A DNA stretch of 64,000 bases from Megasphaera hominis. GTDB taxonomy: Bacteria; Bacillota; Negativicutes; Veillonellales; Megasphaeraceae. Positions 1 through 7,489 of the stretch are shown here, piece after piece. The translations under genes and the position numbers were made by a program. Below the pieces are notes generated by a model, which was not told where the DNA came from, made no database searches, and worked only from the letters and a program-made list of their open reading frames with translations. How positions within the stretch are numbered: position 1 is the stretch's first letter; the number at the start of each line of letters is the position of its first letter. The stretch covers positions 44,543 to 108,542 of the forward strand of contig NZ_JACOGK010000004.1 in assembly GCF_014269395.1 (NCBI RefSeq). The letters run 5' to 3'.

Positions 1-1244
1 GTTGTTCCGCGTCCACTTGCCGTATTGTAAGAAACATTAGAAATTTCAGCTCCCTGGTCGATAATCAAATGGTTGTTATTGGCTGGACCAGAAGAGAACC
101 CTGCATATAATTGCTTGAACTGAGTCAGCGTGCCGCTGGTCAAATGAACGGTATTGCCGTTGGCTTCCCCGTTGGTACTATTCATGCCGGCTATAATGCC
201 TAAGTTGGAATCATTCAGCGTCACATCCGTCAGCGTGATGGTATTCTCATCGGCCTTGCTGTCCGCAGCGTTTCCATAATTGGAGCTATAGACCCAGCCC
301 CCTACGATTTCACCGCTTATGGTACTGTTTTTGATGGTTGTCTGATTCTGGCTGGCACTGGTGCCGCCTTGGATATAGGCTGTATGGACATTGCCGATGG
401 TGCTGTCTTCTATTGTGACCACGTTTCCATCCGCCGTGTAGCCTTCATAGCCGCCATAGATATACCTGAAATTGCTGTTGTGTACTGTGACCGTATTATC
501 GTCCGAGCGGGCACCGTAGTCTATCTTGCCATCATTTGCCGATCTGCCCCCAAAGATGTCTCCGCCTGCAGAGTCCCAGACTTCTATGGTATTATGGGAA
601 ACGACACCGGTATTGCTGTTGGACTTGCCGCCGTAAAGGCTAAATTCTAAGGCAGAGCCGGCTTTTTTGACACCGTTCATATGGAGAACATTATATGTGG
701 CATTGCCAGTTTGACTGTAGCCGCCATAGGCTTTATCAAATTGCGCGGCATCGCTTATATTGAGTTGATTATTTGTCACCGTGCCGGTATTGCTCATGGC
801 CGCAGCAAGTTCAGAAGCACTGCCGCCTTTCACGGTAACGGTATTGCTGGGTGCAGTATTGCCTTCCGTATAGGAACCGAGAGCACCGGCGTCACCATAC
901 GCTCCCACAATGTATGCCAAAGTCTGTGTGGTCCCCGTACCAGAAATAGTTATATTTTTACCGGTTACCGGTTCTGCAGCCTTGTCGGTATACGACCCAA
1001 ACAGTGCCGTTTGTGAAGGCCTTGCCGGCGTAAACGTTGCTAAGTTGATGGTCAGCTTGTCTGCCGCTTGCGTAGGAGCGTAGACCGCATAGGGGCTGCG
1101 GCCCATGACCTGTGCATTTGCAGTGGTCGTCAAATCATCTGTACTGGTAATACTCGTCTCTGCCTGGACCGGTGTAGCATGTGCCAGACCACAGCCCATA
1201 AGGCCCAAAAGCACGCAAAGGGCCAATTTTCTCTTCCCAATCAT
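1..1244 (-). CDS. Secreted repetitive adhesin / autotransporter-like protein, 5' part only
   Basis: An uninterrupted reading frame of 414 codons runs from an ATG at 1244 off the left edge, so only the N-terminal part is seen. A strong GGAGGGGG ribosome-binding site lies just upstream. The protein opens with a basic stretch (MIGKRK) and a hydrophobic segment ending near ATPVQA, a convincing Sec signal peptide. An LMGC tetrad inside the segment could also serve as a lipobox. The rest is low-charge and rich in Gly, Asn, Thr and Ser, with recurring NTVTV/NTITL-like strands separated by YGGY, GSYTEGN and FGGRS turns. This resembles the beta-helical passenger of autotransporters and adhesins, common in Negativicutes, which have an outer membrane. 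The C-terminal anchor is outside the window, so the export route (type V barrel, SLH or other) is unknown. Function as an adhesin is inferred from architecture only. Confidence 0.75.
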   Translation of the reverse strand, partial: MIGKRKLALCVLLGLMGCGLAHATPVQAETSITSTDDLTTTANAQVMGRSPYAVYAPTQAADKLTINLATFTPARPSQTALFGSYTDKAAEPVTGKNITISGTGTTQTLAYIVGAYGDAGALGSYTEGNTAPSNTVTVKGGSASELAAAMSNTGTVTNNQLNISDAAQFDKAYGGYSQTGNATYNVLHMNGVKKAGSALEFSLYGGKSNSNTGVVSHNTIEVWDSAGGDIFGGRSANDGKIDYGARSDDNTVTVHNSNFRYIYGGYEGYTADGNVVTIEDSTIGNVHTAYIQGGTSASQNQTTIKNSTISGEIVGGWVYSSNYGNAADSKADENTITLTDVTLNDSNLGIIAGMNSTNGEANGNTVHLTSGTLTQFKQLYAGFSSGPANNNHLIIDQGAEISNVSYNTASGRGT

Positions 1245-1353
1245 ACTACCCCCTCCACCAACATGGTTGGTGCTATCTCTCTCTCTTAGCCACGCTCTCC
1301 TTATGAAATGGCTCGATTCCTATCTAATCACGTATCGTTATTTATCTAATTTT

Positions 1354-1362
1354 ATTATAGCA
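1354..1362 (-). promoter_or_regulatory. Extended -10 promoter of the adhesin gene
   Basis: Reading leftward the sequence is TGCTATAAT, an extended -10 element, with no good -35. It gives an untranslated leader of roughly 100 bases before the ATG at 1244. The region 1245-1450 is AT-rich and holds nothing else I recognise. Confidence 0.45.
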
Positions 1363-1446
1363 TGGTTTTTCATTCATCATGCATACTGATTTGTCATTAA
1401 TCATTCTTTATCTTGTATAATTCAAATCATATAATTATACACATTG

Positions 1447-1478
1447 AAAAAAAAAGACGCCCTGTGTGGACGTCTTTT
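1447..1478 (-). terminator. Rho-independent terminator of the quinone-reductase-like gene
   Basis: AAAAGACG (1452-1459) pairs with CGTCTTTT (1471-1478). On the minus strand the stem is followed by a long T-run. It lies directly after the stop codon at 1487. Confidence 0.75.
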
Positions 1479-1486
1479 GGCTTGCC

Positions 1487-2041
1487 TTAGCATTTCTTCA
1501 ATTCTTCTAGCAGTTTTGCTGCGCTCTTTTTGCAGTCGCTGATGATGCGCTTCTTGTCTTCTTCGGTGCTGACGCCAGGGACGTACATGCAGCCGTAGGT
1601 GACGATGGGATCATGGGGTTTCATGCCCGTGAATTCGGCGAGCTGCTGGAAGTTGTAGAGGTATTCTGCCACCGGGCGGTTTTGCGTACTGCCTGCTTTG
1701 TATGTGTCAAAAGGCGCGCCGGCAGTGAAGGAAATGATAAAGTCTTTGCCTTGCAGAGCTGTGCCCTGGCTGCCATAGGCGAAGCCGTGGGCCAGGACTT
1801 CTTCTACCCATTTCTTGAGGAGGGCCGGATAAGAATACCAATAAAAGGGAAATTGGAAAACCAGGACGTCGGCTGCTTTGACGGCGGCCTGTTCTGCCGG
1901 AATGTCGAAGTTCCAGCCTTTTGCGGCCAAGTCTTCGATGGTGATGTCCAAGTCAGATTTTTTGATTTCTTCTAGAATGGTGGCGTTCGCCAGGGATTGT
2001 TCCGGATGGGGATGACCGGCGATAAGTAATATTTTTGCCAT
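1487..2041 (-). CDS. NAD(P)H:quinone oxidoreductase family flavoprotein (YwrO/KefF/MdaB type)
   Basis: This 184-residue protein has the flavodoxin-like fold of the soluble NAD(P)H quinone reductases. It opens with the strand-loop KILLIAGHPHPEQS, typical of the FMN/FAD phosphate-binding loop. FQFPFYWYSYPALLKKWVEE (about residues 63-82) is the family signature around the flavin ring. Such enzymes reduce quinones or other electrophiles by two electrons, and some attach to potassium-efflux systems; nothing here points to a specific substrate. The gene stands alone, with its own terminator and a -10 box overlapped by an inverted repeat upstream, which fits regulation by a redox- or quinone-sensing repressor. 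The start is clear and the length is normal for the family. The physiological partner is not predictable. Confidence 0.85.
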   Translation of the reverse strand: MAKILLIAGHPHPEQSLANATILEEIKKSDLDITIEDLAAKGWNFDIPAEQAAVKAADVLVFQFPFYWYSYPALLKKWVEEVLAHGFAYGSQGTALQGKDFIISFTAGAPFDTYKAGSTQNRPVAEYLYNFQQLAEFTGMKPHDPIVTYGCMYVPGVSTEEDKKRIISDCKKSAAKLLEELKKC

Positions 2042-2064
2042 TGTGTTCTTTCCTTCTTTCGTCT

Positions 2065-2089
2065 ATTATACTAGGTGTAGCTAGTCAAT
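2065..2089 (-). promoter_or_regulatory. -10 box with overlapping inverted repeat upstream of the quinone reductase gene
   Basis: On the minus strand a TATAAT lies at 2065-2070. Immediately beside it ACTAG (2070-2074) and CTAGT (2081-2085) form a perfect 5-base inverted repeat with a 6-base spacer. A TTGACT lies at 2084-2089 but is too close to be a normal -35. A repressor operator is a reasonable guess; no regulator gene adjoins it. Confidence 0.35.
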
Positions 2090-2156
2090 TCTGTACCTAT
2101 CGGGTATATTATAGCACCATATAAGGAGAAAGGATATATATATAAAACGAGAAATT

Positions 2157-2555
2157 GTGCGAGATATCATTTTCCTTCAGCGCCATGCTGAGGCAGCGAC
2201 GCCGGACGATGCAGCTGTGGCGGTGGATTTAAAGGATACACTGGAGGCGCATTTGGAAACGTGCGCAGGCCTGGCGGCAAATATGATTGGCAGTACCAAA
2301 GCTATCATCGCCTTTCGCCATGATAAGAAGACGATCATCATGTATAATCCGGAAATCGTGAAGACGTCGAAGAACACCTACGAAACGGAGGAAGGCTGTC
2401 TTTCCCTGACAGGGACGCGGCCGTGTACGCGTTTTGAAACGATTGAGGTGCAGTATGAGGATGTCCATTTCAAGAAAAAACGAAAGAAATTCACGGGATT
2501 TACGGCTGAAGTGATTCAGCATGAAGTGGAGCATCTGCATGGGATCTTGATTTAG
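2157..2555 (+). CDS. Peptide deformylase family protein
   Basis: Peptide deformylases remove the N-formyl group from nascent proteins using a metal held by one Cys and two His. All three family motifs are visible in these 132 residues: GLAAN at 38-42 (usual GxGxAAxQ, here Asn replaces Gln), EGCLS at 79-83 with the metal-binding Cys81, and HEVEH at 122-126 with both His and the catalytic Glu123. It belongs to the short Firmicute branch that shares GLAAN/GMAAN and lacks long insertions, so it is probably active but could have specialised. The start used is GTG at 2157, which has no ribosome-binding site at proper distance. The frame stays open upstream and encodes IKREIV from an ATA at 2142, about 8 bases after AAAGG. 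Homologues I remember begin at that point with Met, so the true start may be that ATA. Confidence 0.8.
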   Translation: MRDIIFLQRHAEAATPDDAAVAVDLKDTLEAHLETCAGLAANMIGSTKAIIAFRHDKKTIIMYNPEIVKTSKNTYETEEGCLSLTGTRPCTRFETIEVQYEDVHFKKKRKKFTGFTAEVIQHEVEHLHGILI

Positions 2556-2667
2556 CTTTTTCCGGGAAGAAAGTGGCTCGCAGAGGCGTCACGTACAGTC
2601 CCTGAGGCAGGCCGAAAGCGTCCTAGTCCTTACCGATGCGAGCGCAATGAGCGGGCCAAGTGTAACG

Positions 2668-2716
2668 AAGCCGGGCTGGCGTACTATGTCCTGCGCATAG
2701 TACGCCAGCCCGGCTT
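2668..2716. terminator. 21-bp perfect hairpin between convergent genes
   Basis: Bases 2668-2688 and 2696-2716 are perfect reverse complements with a 7-base loop, GC-rich at the base. The element sits between the plus-strand deformylase gene and the minus-strand mscS gene, so it can terminate both, although there is only a short T-run on either side. The preceding 2556-2667 stretch holds no gene I can recognise. Confidence 0.6.
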
Positions 2717-2721
2717 ATTTC

Positions 2722-3762
2722 TTAGTCTTTCCTAATTAGGAGCTGTATATTTTCCTTTTGATAGACCGTAAAGATTTCTTTGATGAATTCGTGCCTGAGG
2801 ACGGCTTCATCGACGATGTTGCGGATCCGCAGGACTACGTTGAAGGTAATGCCGTAATCACCCATGGTATCGAAGCGGACCAACGGTTCAAAGCCTGTGA
2901 CGCCGCTTTCACTGCTTTCGAGGATGTCCCGGGCTACGCGCAGCGTCACGTCTTCGACGTGCTGCAGGTCGTTGTCGTACGTAATAGTCAGGGGAATGGA
3001 AATGGTGCATTCGGCCAAGGGCTGTTCGTAGTTGGTAAGTGTGGCTGAGGCGATGCTTTTATTCGGCACGATGACCATATTTCCTGTACCGGTACGAATG
3101 GTAGTGTTGCGCCAGTTCATGTCCGTTACGCGGCCGGATTCGCCGGAGGCGAGGCGGATATAGTCGCCCATGTGCACCTGCCGGGACAGGAGTGTCGTAA
3201 TACCTGAAAAGAGGTTGGCCAGTGTATCTTGCAGGGCCAGGGCCGACGCCAGGCTGCCTGCACCGAGAGCCGTCAGGAGCGGCGAAATGGAAATGCCGTA
3301 GGAACCGAGGATGATGATGAGGCCTACCATGTAGACACCTAAGTCGACGATAGTCGTCAAGATGGATGTCGTGGCCGATTCATTGCCGCTCTTCATGAGT
3401 TTGCTTTTCAGGTAGCTTGACAGGAGGTGGGCAAAGAAGAAGGTCACCGTAATGATGACGACGCTGTGATAATGGCGCTCTAAGATATTTTGCACGAAAT
3501 CGGGCAAATTGAGTATACCCTTCGTCAGCTGAATGCCCAGGAGTATCCCAAGGAGAGTCGGCATGAAGCGGAACGTATTGCGCCAGCTTTCCCGGCGTAC
3601 TGGCGTAACGCGGCACAACAGCTCGATGAGGCCGCGGAAGACCCAATGCAAAATAAAAATACCGATGCCGATAAACAGAAAAAAGGCCAGCATGTGCACG
3701 TGCGGGCCGCCATGTTCTATTTCTCTGCTCATCATATTATAAACCGAAACAAACCAATCCAT
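2722..3762 (-). CDS. mscS: Small-conductance mechanosensitive channel (MscS family)
   Basis: A 346-residue MscS-type channel that releases solutes when membrane tension rises after osmotic downshift. Several hydrophobic segments come first. They are followed by the pore-lining helix rich in Gly and Ala (ALGAGSLASALALQDTLANL) and the cytoplasmic beta-domain signature containing GDYIRLASGESGRVTDMNWR. This order is diagnostic of the family. The frame is open further upstream, but the ATG at 3762 is preceded by GGGGGAG at normal spacing, and the extra 21 codons would run through the terminator of the gene before it, so I start at MDWFVSVYN. It is a single-gene unit. The window also encodes MscL, giving two independent osmotic safety valves. 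Confidence 0.9.
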   Translation of the reverse strand: MDWFVSVYNMMSREIEHGGPHVHMLAFFLFIGIGIFILHWVFRGLIELLCRVTPVRRESWRNTFRFMPTLLGILLGIQLTKGILNLPDFVQNILERHYHSVVIITVTFFFAHLLSSYLKSKLMKSGNESATTSILTTIVDLGVYMVGLIIILGSYGISISPLLTALGAGSLASALALQDTLANLFSGITTLLSRQVHMGDYIRLASGESGRVTDMNWRNTTIRTGTGNMVIVPNKSIASATLTNYEQPLAECTISIPLTITYDNDLQHVEDVTLRVARDILESSESGVTGFEPLVRFDTMGDYGITFNVVLRIRNIVDEAVLRHEFIKEIFTVYQKENIQLLIRKD

Positions 3763-3805
3763 TCTCTTCTCCCCCAAGGGTCCTAAAAGACCGCAAAAAA
3801 TAGAC

Positions 3806-3832
3806 GGGCAGCATGCAAACGGCATGCTGCCC
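3806..3832. terminator. Terminator downstream of the metallo-hydrolase gene
   Basis: GGGCAGCATGC (3806-3816) and GCATGCTGCCC (3822-3832) form an 11-bp perfect stem with a 5-base loop. T-rich tracts follow on both strands, TATTTTTT on the minus strand. Confidence 0.8.
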
Positions 3833-3917
3833 TTGTTTTTGAACGTATTCTATATTAGCTGTTTCGAAGAAAAAAAGCAAGAAAAAGAGATGAAATGACA
3901 CGAAAATGCAACAATTA

Positions 3918-5024
3918 CTACCGCATTTGTTCCCACCAGTGCGTAAAGGTCTGCTGTGTATCACCGATGCGTACGACCTGGCCGATTTCCGGCGTGGCTA
4001 AATAATAGTCTTTTCCGGCTGAAGCAGCGACGATGCGTTTGTACGGTTCGTCCCAGTCGTGCATAGACAAGGGGTACTTGCCGTTGTGGCAGGGTACAAC
4101 TTCGCGGGCCCGGAGATCGACGGCGGTCTGGGCTGTTTCTTCGGGCATCATGTGGACAGAGGCCCAATTTTCGTTGTACTGGCCGTCTTCAAGGAGAGCC
4201 AGGTCAAAGCCGCCAAACTGGTCGCCTATACGCTTGAAGCGGCCGTCATAACCGCCATCGCCGCTATAAAATACCTTACGGTCCGGCGTAATGAAGGCAA
4301 AGCTGGCGTACAGGGTTTGGTTGCGGTGCAGCATGCGTCCTGAGAAGTGACGGGCCGGCAAGACCCAGACAGTCAGGTCGTCGTCGATTTTGACTGGCGT
4401 ATTCCAGTCTTCTTCAGCGATCTTAGACAAGGGGTAGCCCCATTTTTCATAGTAGCCGCCGTTGCCCAGGCCTGTGACGACATGCTTGACTTTAGGCTCA
4501 ATGGCACGAACGAAGTCATAATCCAAGTGATCCCAATGATCGTGAGACAGGACCATAACGTCGATGTCGTCCGGTATATCGTCAGGACCATAGACGTTGC
4601 TGCCGTCAAAGGCTTTGTCTACGAAGGGCACTGGTGACGCATACGTAGCGGCAATGGGATCGATGAGGATTTTCTTACCGTGCAGTTGCATATAAAAGGA
4701 CGAGTGGCCCAGCCAGACGACGACGTCCTGCTGCGGGTCCAGTGCTTTGAGATCCGTTTTTTCCGCAACCATAGGCACGGCAGGAATGGTCTTGCCCGGC
4801 GTAGGAAAGAGAAATTCTTTCCAGAAGGACCACGACGGTGTTACAGGCGTGTGCGGCGTCTCCGGCACGAACTGGCCGTTCACATAGTGTGGTGACGCTT
4901 CAATGCAGGCCTTGCGCTCAGGCGTCATGAGCGGATCCATCTGCGGCAGCGAGACGAACCAATACGCACCGGCGCCAATGACGGCAATGATAGCGGCGAG
5001 CCATTTGAGTACAGTAACAAACAT
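3918..5024 (-). CDS. Membrane-anchored MBL-fold metallo-hydrolase (RomA / NAPE-PLD-like)
   Basis: A 368-residue metallo-beta-lactamase-fold hydrolase with one N-terminal transmembrane helix (WLAAIIAVIGAGAYWF). The metal-binding motif is in LSHDHWDHLDYDF (HxHxDH). Further ligand-type His and Asp residues sit in GDGGYDGRF, which usually supplies the bridging Asp, and in VPCHNGKYPL. The family is often labelled RomA-like or NAPE-phospholipase-D-like; the substrate in bacteria is generally unknown, though phospholipid-like or acyl compounds are suspected. The ATG at 5024 is preceded by GGGGGGAAG at proper spacing and places the helix at the very N-terminus, so I prefer it to the longer frame. The catalytic face is predicted to be on the outer side of the inner membrane. 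It may be cotranscribed with the pyridoxamine kinase gene if the hairpin between them is leaky. Confidence 0.85.
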   Translation of the reverse strand: MFVTVLKWLAAIIAVIGAGAYWFVSLPQMDPLMTPERKACIEASPHYVNGQFVPETPHTPVTPSWSFWKEFLFPTPGKTIPAVPMVAEKTDLKALDPQQDVVVWLGHSSFYMQLHGKKILIDPIAATYASPVPFVDKAFDGSNVYGPDDIPDDIDVMVLSHDHWDHLDYDFVRAIEPKVKHVVTGLGNGGYYEKWGYPLSKIAEEDWNTPVKIDDDLTVWVLPARHFSGRMLHRNQTLYASFAFITPDRKVFYSGDGGYDGRFKRIGDQFGGFDLALLEDGQYNENWASVHMMPEETAQTAVDLRAREVVPCHNGKYPLSMHDWDEPYKRIVAASAGKDYYLATPEIGQVVRIGDTQQTFTHWWEQMR

Positions 5025-5050
5025 AGTGTATCTTCCCCCCATACGTAAAA

Positions 5051-5080
5051 CTTCCACGGGAGAAGAGCCTCTCGTGGAAG
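5051..5080 (-). terminator. Hairpin between pyridoxamine kinase and metallo-hydrolase genes
   Basis: CTTCCACGGGAG and CTCTCGTGGAAG form a 12-bp stem with one wobble pair. On the minus strand it is followed by only TTTTA, so this may be a weak or partial terminator. Confidence 0.55.
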
Positions 5081-5097
5081 TAGGAATCGCTAAGAAA

Positions 5098-5940
5098 TCA
5101 GAGTTTTAGCAGTGCCGGCAGCTTATCTTCCAGCTGAATACCCTGACGCGGGTCGATACCCGAATCGAGAGTAGCCTGAATGACTTCGCTTAGGAAATCG
5201 GCGGCAATGTGCGTGCTTTCTGCCAGGGCTTTGCCCTTGAGTACGCAGCCCGTAATGACGCTCGTAAAGATATCGCCTGTGCCACAGGTACCAAAGGGAA
5301 TACGCGGTACAGCGTAGATCTGGAAATCGTCTTCGCCGGCACTCTGGCTGACGACCTGGATTTCATTGGCTGCACCCGGTACAGAGGTGATGATGATCTG
5401 TTTTGGCCCCAACGCCAGAAGCTTGCGGCAGAGCGTTTCCAATTCATCCCTCGTTGGCGCCGTTTCACGCCACGGTGTATCCGTCAAGAGGCAGGCCTCT
5501 GTGTAGTTCGGTGTTATAAGACCGGCAACGGCGACGAGTTTCTTCATTTCTTCTACCATGGACTGGTCGAATACGGCATAGAGCTGGCCGTCATCGGCCA
5601 TGGCCGGATCGACGATAACCAGCTGGCCGTCTTTAGCAAAGCGCGTAACGGCTTCACGGACGACAGCGGTCTGGGCAGCGTTAGCCAGGAAGCCACTGTA
5701 AATCGCGTCGAAATGGAGATTTAATTTTTCCCATTTGTCCATCATATCGGCCATGAAGGGTGTCAAGTCGTTAGAAACGAATTCCCCGTAGGTCAGGTTG
5801 TTGCTAAAAAGGGCTGTCGGGAACGGACAGACCTGGGAGCCTAAGGCAGAAATTACAGGAATGGCTGCGGTCAAGGAACAGCGGCCAAAGGAACAAAGAT
5901 CATGAATTGCCAATACGCGTTTTATCGTCACGGAAACCAT
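5098..5940 (-). CDS. pdxY: Pyridoxamine/pyridoxal kinase (PfkB superfamily)
   Basis: A 280-residue kinase of the ribokinase superfamily that phosphorylates pyridoxal or pyridoxamine in vitamin B6 salvage. The N-terminal IHDLCSFGRCSLTAAIPV and the stretch VCPFPTALFSNN are characteristic of pyridoxal kinases; in the latter the substrate base stacks. The catalytic anion-hole motif appears as FGTCGTGDIF, with the GTGD whose Asp acts as base. Normal length for PdxY. The gene is followed by a weak hairpin and then the metallo-hydrolase gene. An upstream ATTATA (TATAAT read leftward, 5975-5980) gives a plausible -10. Whether pyridoxamine or pyridoxal is preferred cannot be told from sequence. Confidence 0.9.
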   Translation of the reverse strand: MVSVTIKRVLAIHDLCSFGRCSLTAAIPVISALGSQVCPFPTALFSNNLTYGEFVSNDLTPFMADMMDKWEKLNLHFDAIYSGFLANAAQTAVVREAVTRFAKDGQLVIVDPAMADDGQLYAVFDQSMVEEMKKLVAVAGLITPNYTEACLLTDTPWRETAPTRDELETLCRKLLALGPKQIIITSVPGAANEIQVVSQSAGEDDFQIYAVPRIPFGTCGTGDIFTSVITGCVLKGKALAESTHIAADFLSEVIQATLDSGIDPRQGIQLEDKLPALLKL

Positions 5941-5974
5941 CTCCTAACTCACATTATCTTCTTTTTGTTCTTTT

Positions 5975-6003
5975 ATTATACAACGTAAGAATAGAAAATA
6001 GAA
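5975..6003 (-). promoter_or_regulatory. Probable promoter of the pyridoxamine kinase gene
   Basis: Read leftward: TTCTAT (5998-6003), 17 bases, TATAAT (5975-5980). The -10 is perfect and the -35 poor. Confidence 0.35.
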
Positions 6004-6053
6004 CACCAAATTTATCTATTTTCTACGATTTATACGCTTTCACCATATTCGCA

Positions 6054-6102
6054 TATAAAAACTCCCTATAGCCTTTCGAGTATGCGAACAGCCACAGGGA
6101 GT
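6054..6102 (-). terminator. Terminator of the alcohol dehydrogenase gene
   Basis: ACTCCCT (6061-6067) pairs with AGGGAGT (6096-6102), with a small inner TTCG/CGAA helix. On the minus strand TTTTTATA follows the stem. Confidence 0.6.
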
Positions 6103-6125
6103 CTTTTCACCTATATGGTCACAGC

Positions 6126-7292
6126 TTAACGGTACGATGCCTGATAAATGTGAATAATATCCTCATCAGAAAGTTCTGCCGGATCGAAGAGGAACAAGGG
6201 GCCCATACTGTCACGGGCATTCTTGGCCATCTTAGGGAATTCGTCAGGCGTAATGCCATAGTCGCTCATCTTGAGGTCCGCTACGCCGCACGCTTCCTGC
6301 ATAGCCTTGAGAGCTGTCAGGAAATCTTCCGGTTTATTGGCATCGATGACGCCCATGGCCCGGGCCATATCGATGAAGCGGTCGTCGCAGGCGTGTTTTT
6401 CGATAAAGGTGGCGAAATAGGCCAGGGAGAGCATGATCAAGCCGGCGCCATGGGGCAATTCCTGGTGGTACGCCGAAAGGGCGTGTTCCAGGCTGTGTTC
6501 GCTCGTGCAGGTGCTGACGTCCATGGAGTAGCCGCCCAGCGTATTGGCAAAGGCTACCTGTGTACGCGCGTCGAGGTTGCTGCCATCGGCGACGGCAATG
6601 GGCAGGTAGTGGGCCAGCTTCTTAATGGCCGTCAATTCTACCATTTCACCGGCTTCGTTACAGCCCTTGGAAATGTAACCTTCAGCATTATGGAAGAAGG
6701 CATCGAAGCCCTGGAAGGCCGTGAATTTGGGCGGTACCGTCAGCATCAGTTCCGGATCGACAATGGCCAAAACAGGCATTTTGCCAAAGAAGGCCGTCTT
6801 TTCATTGGTCACAGGGTTGGTCACGACGCCGCCGGCGTCGACTTCACTGCCCGTGCCGGCACTGGTCGTGATGGCAATAAAGGGCAGGGCCGGTTCGGTC
6901 TGCGGTTTCTTGCCGCCTGAGCCCATGGCAACGTAATCCCAGACGCGGCCACCTTTCTGGGGAATCATAGAAGCGATGACCTTGGCCGAGTCCATGACGG
7001 AGCCGCCGCCTAAACCGATGACAAAATCGCACTGGTTCTGCTGGCCAAATTCTACGCCTTCCTGGATGGTCGGTTCCAGCGGATTGGCCTGAATTTTATT
7101 GAAAATGACGTGGTCTACGCCCCACTGCTGTAATTCGCCGAGCAGCTTATCCAGGCTGCCATTGGTCTTGACGGATTTACCGTTGGAAATGACAATGAGC
7201 GCTTTCTTGCCTGGTGCGGCTTCTTTATGCAACGTGCCCAGTTTGCCCGGGCCAAATAATACCTTCGTCGGAATATTCCAAGTGTAACTCAT
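6126..7292 (-). CDS. Iron-containing (group III) alcohol dehydrogenase
   Basis: A 388-residue NAD(P)-dependent, iron-activated alcohol dehydrogenase of the butanol dehydrogenase/YqhD-like group. The N-terminal Rossmann-like half contains GGGSVMDSAK (95-104), the dinucleotide phosphate loop. Metal ligands are visible as Asp197 and His201 in FDAFFH, plus His270 and His281 in the EHALSAYHQELPHGAG segment. These enzymes interconvert aldehydes and alcohols; in a butyrate- or propionate-forming anaerobe they usually dispose of excess reductant. The gene is monocistronic, between a terminator and a good upstream promoter. Alcohol chain length and preference for NADH or NADPH are not predictable. Confidence 0.9.
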   Translation of the reverse strand: MSYTWNIPTKVLFGPGKLGTLHKEAAPGKKALIVISNGKSVKTNGSLDKLLGELQQWGVDHVIFNKIQANPLEPTIQEGVEFGQQNQCDFVIGLGGGSVMDSAKVIASMIPQKGGRVWDYVAMGSGGKKPQTEPALPFIAITTSAGTGSEVDAGGVVTNPVTNEKTAFFGKMPVLAIVDPELMLTVPPKFTAFQGFDAFFHNAEGYISKGCNEAGEMVELTAIKKLAHYLPIAVADGSNLDARTQVAFANTLGGYSMDVSTCTSEHSLEHALSAYHQELPHGAGLIMLSLAYFATFIEKHACDDRFIDMARAMGVIDANKPEDFLTALKAMQEACGVADLKMSDYGITPDEFPKMAKNARDSMGPLFLFDPAELSDEDIIHIYQASYR

Positions 7293-7388
7293 AGTACTTG
7301 CCTCACTTTCTATAAAAAGGAAAGATTCTTTTGAATGACCTGCTTACTACATTTCAATATTTCACATAGTATTGGTTATTCTTCTCAT

Positions 7389-7417
7389 AGTATAGCAAAA
7401 TTGCCTTAGTCCTGCAA
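7389..7417 (-). promoter_or_regulatory. Promoter of the alcohol dehydrogenase gene
   Basis: Read leftward: TTGCAG (7412-7417), 17 bases, TATACT (7389-7394), with a TGC extending the -10. The leader is about 90 bases. Confidence 0.6.
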
Positions 7418-7445
7418 TGTTTCCCGCGTAGTTGCGCCCATGCCA

Positions 7446-7478
7446 AAAGGCCTCTCCGCTAAACCGGAAAGGCCTTTA
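7446..7478. terminator. Terminator after the broken SDR gene
   Basis: AAAGGCCTCTCCG pairs with CGGAAAGGCCTTT, with one mispair. The longer T-tract is on the plus strand, a shorter one on the minus strand. Confidence 0.65.
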
Positions 7479-7489
7479 CTTTTTTTTGC

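Noticed and set aside
369..1016. Plus-strand reading frames at 369-650 and 681-1016
   Set aside because: They are antisense shadows of the continuous minus-strand adhesin frame, lack ribosome-binding sites and have no family resemblance.
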